Positions 56,495 to 64,000 of a stretch of DNA of 64,000 nucleotides are shown here, in pieces. The DNA comes from Parapristionchus giblindavisi (taxonomy: Eukaryota > Nematoda > Chromadorea > Rhabditida > Diplogasteridae), in contig CALSFV010000247.1 of assembly GCA_943737045.1 (NCBI GenBank), forward strand, positions 310,001-374,000, written 5' to 3'. How positions within the stretch are numbered: position 1 is the first letter of the stretch; every line of letters begins with the position of its first letter. A program made the position numbers and the translations under genes. The notes under the pieces are model-generated. The model had not been told where the DNA came from, searched no databases, and saw nothing but the letters and a program-made list of their open reading frames with translations.

Positions 56495-59265
56495 TCACCT
56501 AAGGTCACTTAAGATCTTTCGTAGGGTCGTAAGTCCAAGGATAACTCCATAATCGGGTGAATCATACGAGACCGAATCGTTCATGAAGCCGGGATAGGTC
56601 GCGTTGGCGAAATCAACCAGTTTCACTTCCACCGATGGCTGAAAATTTTGTATTGCTTGAAATATTTTTTTTGTAAAATTTGTTGTGCTTACTCTATCTG
56701 AAGAATCATCAGCATCATAAACGACAAGAAGTGAAACTCCAAAAAGACGAAGACCATTACACGATTTTAGTGACTGTAAAACACCTAATTATTATAATAA
56801 TAACATAATTATCGCTTCTTGGAGAAGAGAAAAAAGAGATTTTGTTCGTAAACAATAAAAATACATTGTATGGATGACAACGAAAATGCTGTTGTGAATA
56901 GTCTTTGCGGAAGTTCAACTATACGAACCTCAATGATTCCATCGATTTGTTGAATGACTTGATCGATAATCTTTGATTCTACGATAAAGTCAGCCATTTT
57001 CTCCACTAATTCCTTCTCATTCATTTTTCGTCCTTCATATTTGTCAATGGTAATGTATTCGTTAGACTCTCGAGACAGATATCGCATTCCTTGAAAAAAA
57101 ATTATTTTGTCTATCAATGATATGCATATTTTAATGAAAATCTCACGATTAATGATTTTTTTCAAGATTTTTAAACATTTTATTACCTCCTAATCGCACT
57201 CCCAACTTCGCCGAGGTGCTCAATCGACATTTTTCATCCTGCAAACAGTTATTTTAGAAGAGCTTATTTTTTTTAATTTAATCGAAGTCTTCGACAGATT
57301 TAGTATCACGTAAAAATGAAGATGATTAATCTAACCTGACTGATCCTCTTTTGTTCATTTGCATCTTCTCCATATTGTCGTATACCCAATTTGAAATCAG
57401 CTATGCAAGGATGAGAAAAGGGAGCGGAGAGATTGGATAGGACTATGCAGTTTCTGAAACACATTTGTTTGGATTATTTGGAGTATCGTTAGTATTTCAC
57501 TTATTTTTTATTGTAAGTGTCTTTTAACTGATGAGACTAATTGGTTTTTTAAGCTAAATAATTGGGATAATCAAACCATGTCTGTAGGAAAGAATTTTTT
57601 TTAAACAAGATTCCATAATAATTCTCATTATTGTGCCCATACCTATTCTTCTCAAATCGTCTTTTCATTTCAGGTGAAGTTCCTTTTGATAGTGATCGTT
57701 GACTGATTCTTTGTGTATGAGATATCAGATTCCTCATATGCAGTCCACTTCTACATGTTGAACACGACGATGGAGACATGTGAAGGAATCCAGAACTACC
57801 CTTAAATCAATTATTTCTGTATTCGATTTTGATTTATTCCATTTATTTATATGAAAATTTTTTATTTGTATATTATATTTCCAATTTTAGAGAAGAGTTT
57901 TCATGACGTTATAGTTTGTATATGGTGAGATATTTATGGCAGTATAGAACTTGGCAAGAATGTAAACTTTTTCGTAGAAAAGAAGAGATTAGAAAGATTG
58001 ATAAGCGAGCCATTTGGTAGAGAGAAAAAAAGAAGATTATAAGAGAGAATGATAAACTATAATCATGAATTGATAAAGAGACAATAAGAACACGTCTATA
58101 GCATAGACCATACTTTCATATGGAAGCATATCAAAATATAGATCTAGTGTTTAATTTAATTTTTAATTTAATTTAATTTAAATTTAATGTGAATATTATT
58201 GAAAGTACCTGTACATAGGCACAGAACTTGGGTACATGTTCCTTGAGAGAAGAAGGTAATGAACAATAGAATGATAGTTCACGATTGGAACATGGTTTGC
58301 AGATGTGAATATCATCAGGTGAAGAGATTTCCACGTGACCGGACACCTAAAGAGTTTAAATCATTATCAATAGCTAAAGTCATAGAGTATATTTATCCAT
58401 AGATCTTATTGATAATTTATGAAACATGATCTTTAGTCACGATGTCTAGTCGTTTTGATCAATCGTGTGAATAAGCTCATATGCGATTAATCAGATTTAA
58501 ATTGTCTCTATCGAAACGTGAGAAGAATAAGAAAGATACGACCGTAGTTCTAATCCATCGACTATCAACTATGGTAACATAAACATATAAGTACTTTGTC
58601 CAGTTTATCTCTTTTTATTTCTGACTCTCTTTCTCTAATCTCTCTCTCTAATCAGCCATAGTGACAGTCGAGAAAATAACAGAGAACGTTAGTAGAATGA
58701 TAAACGATTATCATGTACTACTAGTGGAATGATAATGTATGATCGATGGAGAGTTTTAATCGATAATAATAGAATATCTATATCAAAAACGGTTGCAGTA
58801 ATTGGTTTTACTAATTTGCGCGATTCATGTGAGGAAAATTAAATGCGAATTATTCTGTGAAATTCGAAAATAGAAATCAAGTGTGAATATAAATTTCTCA
58901 CATCAAGTTAGAGCAGCAGTAGTCATTTATCCCACCGCACAGTGATAAAATTTCGTTTTTGAATCATAACTTTTAATTTTCAATTTTTTTAAATTTTCTA
59001 AAAGTTGCTTGCGATGTGTGAAACGATTCAATCACAATTTTAGCCATAACTACACAATTCGGCGGAAAAAAATAAAGTGCATTGTCACTAGAATAACTTT
59101 TCACGAAAATATTCGAGGAAGCCCGCCTTTATAATTTTGCATGGATTGACTTATTCTAATGACCAATTAATATGATCTTACCTGGTATGGATAACTTCTT
59201 GGTTCAAAATCAATATCATAATGATCCTCGGTCACGAGGGGTTGCTGCACCACCATCTGTACCAT
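56495..59265 (-). CDS. Inositol hexakisphosphate kinase (IP6K family)
   Basis: Phosphorylates InsP6 to the pyrophosphate 5-InsP7. Eight exons, 59265-59182, 58346-58209, 57800-57643, 57453-57336, 57238-57187, 57089-56929, 56773-56693, 56638-56495; 936 nt, 311 aa, all phases agree. The inositol-binding signature PxxxDxKxG is PCIADFKLGIRQYG. STSAKLGVRLGGMRYLS matches the IP6K-specific block rather than IPMK or IP3K, and KYEGRKMNEKEL matches KYHGRKL of vertebrate IP6Ks. The ATP-side SSLL motif is FGVSLLVVYD, and the catalytic DFA motif is VKLVDFANATYPGF. The C-terminus GVILGLTTLRKIL matches the family. The start is directly preceded by TTTCAG, a candidate trans-splice acceptor. A Ser/Arg-rich insert (CSTCRSGLHMRNL...) sits between the N-lobe and the signature. 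Confidence 0.92.
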
Positions 59266-62200
59266 CTGAAATTAAAAATTTAATTAATTATTTAAATAAT
59301 AATTATAAAAATAACCATATACGGACTATAGATCGCCAATATTCAATCAGACGTGAAAGACTGTCAAATGATAACAGACAATAGTATGAATTGATAAGAA
59401 TGATAATGAAGTGGGAGGAGCTTATTACGGAAATGATTAAACATTGACTATTATCATCACAGGACCTAAATATGTTTCGATATATATTTATGAGAAAGTA
59501 TGATTTATAGGGTTATATGAAATCTAACCCAGTTAAATGCTCTCTTCATTTCTCACACTATTTCTCTTCGAGACAGACAGAAAGATGACTGAGGGTATTC
59601 CTTTAAAGGACCATCTCTCTTATATCATTAATCAGTATCGCTTCCTATTTTATATAGTAGTATGACGTATTGATAAGGGAATTGTGGACATTGTCCGTGT
59701 ATTGTCACGTTTTTAATTGGATAATGATGATACATTCCAATCATACCGAATGGGTGGGGCTTTATCAGTTTGATCATACGGCGAAAACATCATAATCTTA
59801 TAGTTTGAAATGCAAACGAAATATTCACTAATTGATAGCGAATTTCATCGGTTTGTAAAGGTATAGACATGAACAAAGCTGGAAAGCACGACTCAAACTT
59901 CCGTTAAATAGCGGCAGATAGAAAATGAATATTGGCTAGAGGAAAGGCGTGGTTGAACACTTAATGGGGGGAATGAATGAGTGAGACGGAAATGGAATAG
60001 AAATGAATCAGCTGAGAAATAGAGTGAACGATATTGAGAGAAGGAAGAGAACGAAATGATCTATCAAAATGTGTTTTGGCTTTGTCATTTGGTTGAGAAT
60101 CGAATAGAGATCAATGGTAAATATCATCGCAGTACAAATGTGAAATCGATCGGAATTGAATTTATTGAAGGAACGAAACGAACAAAATGTATGTAATTTA
60201 AATGAATTGTATATTTAGAATAATTACAAGTTTGTTAATAAATTTTGTAATTTTCCAAAATTCAAGGCTCACTGTTTTCGCTATTGGTTCTAGACAGTGA
60301 TCCTTTACTCTAATAGTAGACTGATTATGTATTAATGAGGAGTGATAAGAAGTGGACCGGAACAGATTAGTAATGTATTATTGATGATGATCAGTAATCA
60401 GTGATAATTCAATTTCAGACTTTCACGTGAACCAAAATTAAATTAGGAAAACTACGTAATGCTTTCTGAAATTTCAGTGTCATGTTATTCATTTCCGCTA
60501 CGTATTCCACCATTCGTTTAGAGAAAATTTGAAAATATCAACATATTTTGTATGAAACATGATTTTGAATAAAGAACTACGAATAGCCCATTCAGCTTAT
60601 ATGTGATCCTTCGTTCAATAACTTTTTCGAATTGAAGATTTCCAATATATTCGAGTCAAATAAGATAAAACCTTGAGATGAGATCAAATAGAATAGAAAG
60701 TAATCAATGATTGACATTGGAGTTGATTTCGTCTATTCCCACGCCCTCTTTTTTCATAGTGAAAGATATTTAAAAGAAAAGAGTAGTCTCTAAATATACA
60801 AACAGAAATATATTTGATCTCAATCACGATAGTTTTACTCGTGAGATGATCATTCATATGATCTTCAATATTTACACGCAGTCTATCCATTTCTTCTTCA
60901 CAATTCTAGACGTGTCAACTCCACGTCAGACTCCTCCCACTGACGCGATTCAAAATATTTTTAATGTGTGCGTCACGAAATGAAGTTAGTCTAAAAATAA
61001 TCATGACGTGTTCGGGAAAATTAAAAATAACCGTCGTTTTGTCACCAAAAAGACAAAGGAAAAGAAAATATGGGAAAGGAAGCAGGAAATGAAGAATAAA
61101 GAATGTGAACAAGCTGTAAAGGATAGAACATTCTTGAAATTTGTGAACTAAATGACATGAAGAACTGGAATTTTACATTGAGAGAGAACGTAAATGTTAA
61201 CCTATCGATGAGCGCAACTTGATCATTGGAATGAAAAGGAAGAAGAAGAATGATAGAGAGATAGAGAAGAAATAGATCATAAGGACAATGAAAGAAGGAT
61301 GTGCACTCAAGGTTCAATTGAACTTCAGAAGAAGATAGAAGAAGATCATTGGAGTGAAGAAACAGCTGATAGATGTTGGATACACGAAAGACCATAAGAT
61401 CGAACACAGAAATATCTGATCTAGTGCCAGGAGAAATGATTAGTGAGCGATTACAGAAAAAAGATGTACTAGCACGTGATATCATATAAAGAGAACGTTA
61501 GCAAAAACAGGTATATAAAGAGGAAATGAAATGTGAAAAAAGTGAAGCAGTAGACTGGATCCTCTTATCGTTTAGGAAAAAAGTTTAAATAAATGTACTC
61601 AAAGTGGGTGGCACATAAATGGCGTCGTGTGGCTGCTATAGAGACCGAAATGTTTATGTACCCAATAGGCAATGCGTCATGTTGTTTGACGAATGAAACG
61701 ATGATTGGGAAAGGATATTATGCAATCGAACTTTAGTCATTAATTGAAAATCTGACTAATAGGAACGGAACAGAAAAAAAGAGGAGTTGAGGTCAAGTAG
61801 ATCATATGACTAAAAACACCCTAACTAACCAGTATTGTTTGTCCAAGTTAGTCAGAGATTACGAAATGTGTGTCTTTTGATCGAGTTTTCTGGCACATCG
61901 AACGGAAATAAAAGAGTAAACAACAAAATTGTGATTTCTAATTGAAAAGAGATCAATGAACAACATTTCTGGTAAACAAGTAAATTCTTCATCCCTTCTG
62001 ATTCCCTATTTCGTTCTCTATACCAACTGGAAGCGCTCTATGATGAAATGAAATGATGAAATAATGTTCCCATATGTTGACTCTCTCGATCGTGAGGTTA
62101 GAACAAGATTAGAAAGGAAGAAATGATGAGAGTGTGTACGAAATGAGAGATTGTTCCAGTCATAATGATAAAAATTCTCAATAGATTGATATATAGAACT

Positions 62201-63663
62201 TATCATCGTTCTTCTCATTACACGATAGTTCTCTAACCTCAGACATTCTTCCCTTCTTCCTCTCCATCACTGAAACAATTGCTTCCACTCTGTCCTCATT
62301 CACAAGATAAAAATAGAAAATGTCACAACTGTTCAAGAGATCCGAGTTATATCGGGTTACGGGTCATGAACGATCTATGATCAATGCTTATAGACCTCTC
62401 AAGGATAATGTCCATTTATGAGACCATTTATTACAGACCATTTATTCACAAAAATTGTTCACACTTGGACATGGGCGGTTCCTTTCAATTGGTGTAAACC
62501 ACCATCTTCCATTAATCCTTTTAAGATCATCTTGTCAACGAACATGTGGTTCACCACGACTAAGAAATGAAAAAATAAAATAGAAGGAAATGGATTTATG
62601 GAAAAAAAAAGAATGTGAAAAGAAGCACGGCCTATCATATTTCATTTAATAATCGTAACGGAGTGGAAAAGACGATATCCTTTTCCCCCAGAAATTCCCA
62701 GGAGCATCGAGGAAGCCATGGCTTCTGCAGAATAAATCAAAAATCAGAAATACATAAAACCTTGAAGAAGAACGATTATCCGATATCTTTGGAGATAAGA
62801 ACGATAAGAAAGAATGGAAAAAACAATAAAGAAGCAACAAAAGATTAGAAATGAGGTGGAAGATAAGATTAAGATCAGTGAAACGCTTTCGATGGTTCTT
62901 AAAAAATGCTGTGACCTGATATCCAAAAAAAAGACGAATGTAATGTAGAATATACGGCCATTTTCTTTCCGTTTATTTTCATAAACATTCTGCAAAATAG
63001 GGTTTTGGAAGTGTTCAAAGAATCATAAAAACATAACGGATGAACTGATTGAAACATTGGAACATTCTCTTCTATCACTTGACCCACATGTGAGTGAAGT
63101 GGATCATTCTATTTACAATAGAAGTTTGAGAATACTTCAGACTTGAGAGATAATGGTGATTGAAGAGAGTTGAGGTAGAGGAAGGAAAGACATTCTAGAC
63201 GGAGAGGGAGAGATTCTAGAGGGAGAAGGGTCGCTCAGAGGTAGAGATTCTAACTCAAAAGTTAGTCGACTCGGATAACAGACACAGTTTCTGTAGAACT
63301 GCACACACTTGGCAAACATTCAAGATTATAATAAATATTTGTCTGAATGGAAATACTTTACGAAGAACACAAAGAATCGCAAATATTTATCCATTCTAAC
63401 TGCGAAAACATTGTCAGTAGGGTACGAAACAGCGGTTATTGTAGGTTGATTCGGTGAGAATTGAAGAGACGAACCGCTCACAATCGAGACAAAGGCAAAG
63501 AATGTGACTCTTACAATGGAGAGCCTTATGGTGGCTTTACTTTCTTTGTTATAAATACTTTATCTACATTTGTATATTTCGCTTCTAATTGTACTGTGAA
63601 CAAAGTAAAATCACGAAAATACAGTAATCATAGCGAATCAATAAAATTAGTCCATGATATCCT
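59266..63663. other. 4.4-kb gene-free region
   Basis: Upstream of the IP6 kinase gene. Short open frames only, none with a domain, splice partners or coding bias. Purine-rich + strand, especially 61-63.3 kb, including a small GGAGAGGGAGAGATTCTAGA repeat at about 63199-63230. Could contain non-coding RNA or distal regulatory sequence that I cannot see. Confidence 0.45.
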
Positions 63664-63929
63664 TTATCGTTTCACTACCGTACCATTAGGAGTTATCGTA
63701 TTGATAATATTCTCTAGTGCTATAGGAATCTGTACCATCTGGGGTGACTCTTTCAATTCCGTAATCGGTTCTGTTAGGGATGGAATAGTGAACTCGGAAG
63801 GGGGCGGAGTCTCATCGACAGTCTCAGATACGGTAGTCGTTTCAATAGAGGGAGATATAGTGTCGAAGGGTACGGTAGACGGATGAGATTCAGATGATGT
63901 GTCTTCCTTTGGTTTCGCTTCTTCAATTT
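63664..63929 (-). CDS. Last exon of an unidentified gene running off the right edge
   Basis: Minus-strand open exon from a TTCCTTCCAG acceptor to TAA at 63666-63664, about 88 codons. The text is acidic and rich in Pro, Ser, Thr and Glu (e.g. EEAKPKEDTSSESHPST, VSETVDETPPPSEF), a typical disordered, PEST-like tail, ending NGTVVKR. Upstream exons lie beyond 64000. No domain is visible, so no function is assigned. The overlapping + strand open frame (63461-63886) is its shadow. Confidence 0.55.
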
Positions 63930-64000
63930 CTGGAAGGAAATAGAGAAGTTACACTTTAACAATATCTTTTCTTTCACATTTTTCTTCTACTTTGCGCCTC

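Overview
The window reads as a chromosome segment from a free-living, probably rhabditid-type, nematode. The evidence is short introns with TTTTCAG-like acceptors, many acceptors lying immediately before start codons (as expected with spliced-leader trans-splicing), an AT-rich background, and a gene set typical of nematodes. I cannot name the species. All gene models below were spliced by eye.

Layout. 0-12.4 kb is gene-poor: the 3' exons of two unidentified minus-strand genes (a tetraspan-like membrane protein at 0.1-1.3 kb; a Ser/His-rich protein at 4.5-5.1 kb), long GA/CT tracts and small inverted-repeat elements. 12.5-18.8 kb holds a convergent pair: a complete PBC/TALE homeobox gene (ceh-20/PBX-like, +) and a PGAM5-type phosphatase gene (-) whose N-terminal exons are tandemly duplicated. 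19.9-28.1 kb is a transposon nest dominated by a ~7.3 kb near-perfect inverted repeat, interrupted by a LINE 3' fragment and flanked by mariner-like debris and a captured 69-bp piece of the nearby homeobox exon. 28.6-30.2 kb holds the C-terminal part of a protein tyrosine phosphatase (-) abutting a 14-unit, 41-bp minisatellite. 33.0-55.9 kb is a same-strand run: a mucolipin TRPML channel (cup-5), the gamma-secretase subunit PEN-2, a BTB-domain protein, and an Ldh2-type malate/L-lactate dehydrogenase. A 5.5-kb intron of the dehydrogenase carries a complete 13-exon cyclopropane-fatty-acid-synthase-like methyltransferase gene on the opposite strand. 56.5-59.3 kb holds an inositol hexakisphosphate kinase gene (-), tail-to-tail with the dehydrogenase. 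59.3-63.6 kb shows no gene I can support, and 63.7-63.9 kb is the last exon of a minus-strand gene running off the right edge.

No shared pathway links the genes. TRPML and PEN-2 both act in endolysosomal/endomembrane biology, but adjacency is the only evidence here. The most unusual things are the giant foldback element with its captured host exon, the nested CFA-synthase-like gene, recurrent TACGGTA/TACTGTA motifs at intron 5' ends, and the tandem exon-pair duplication in the PGAM5 gene.
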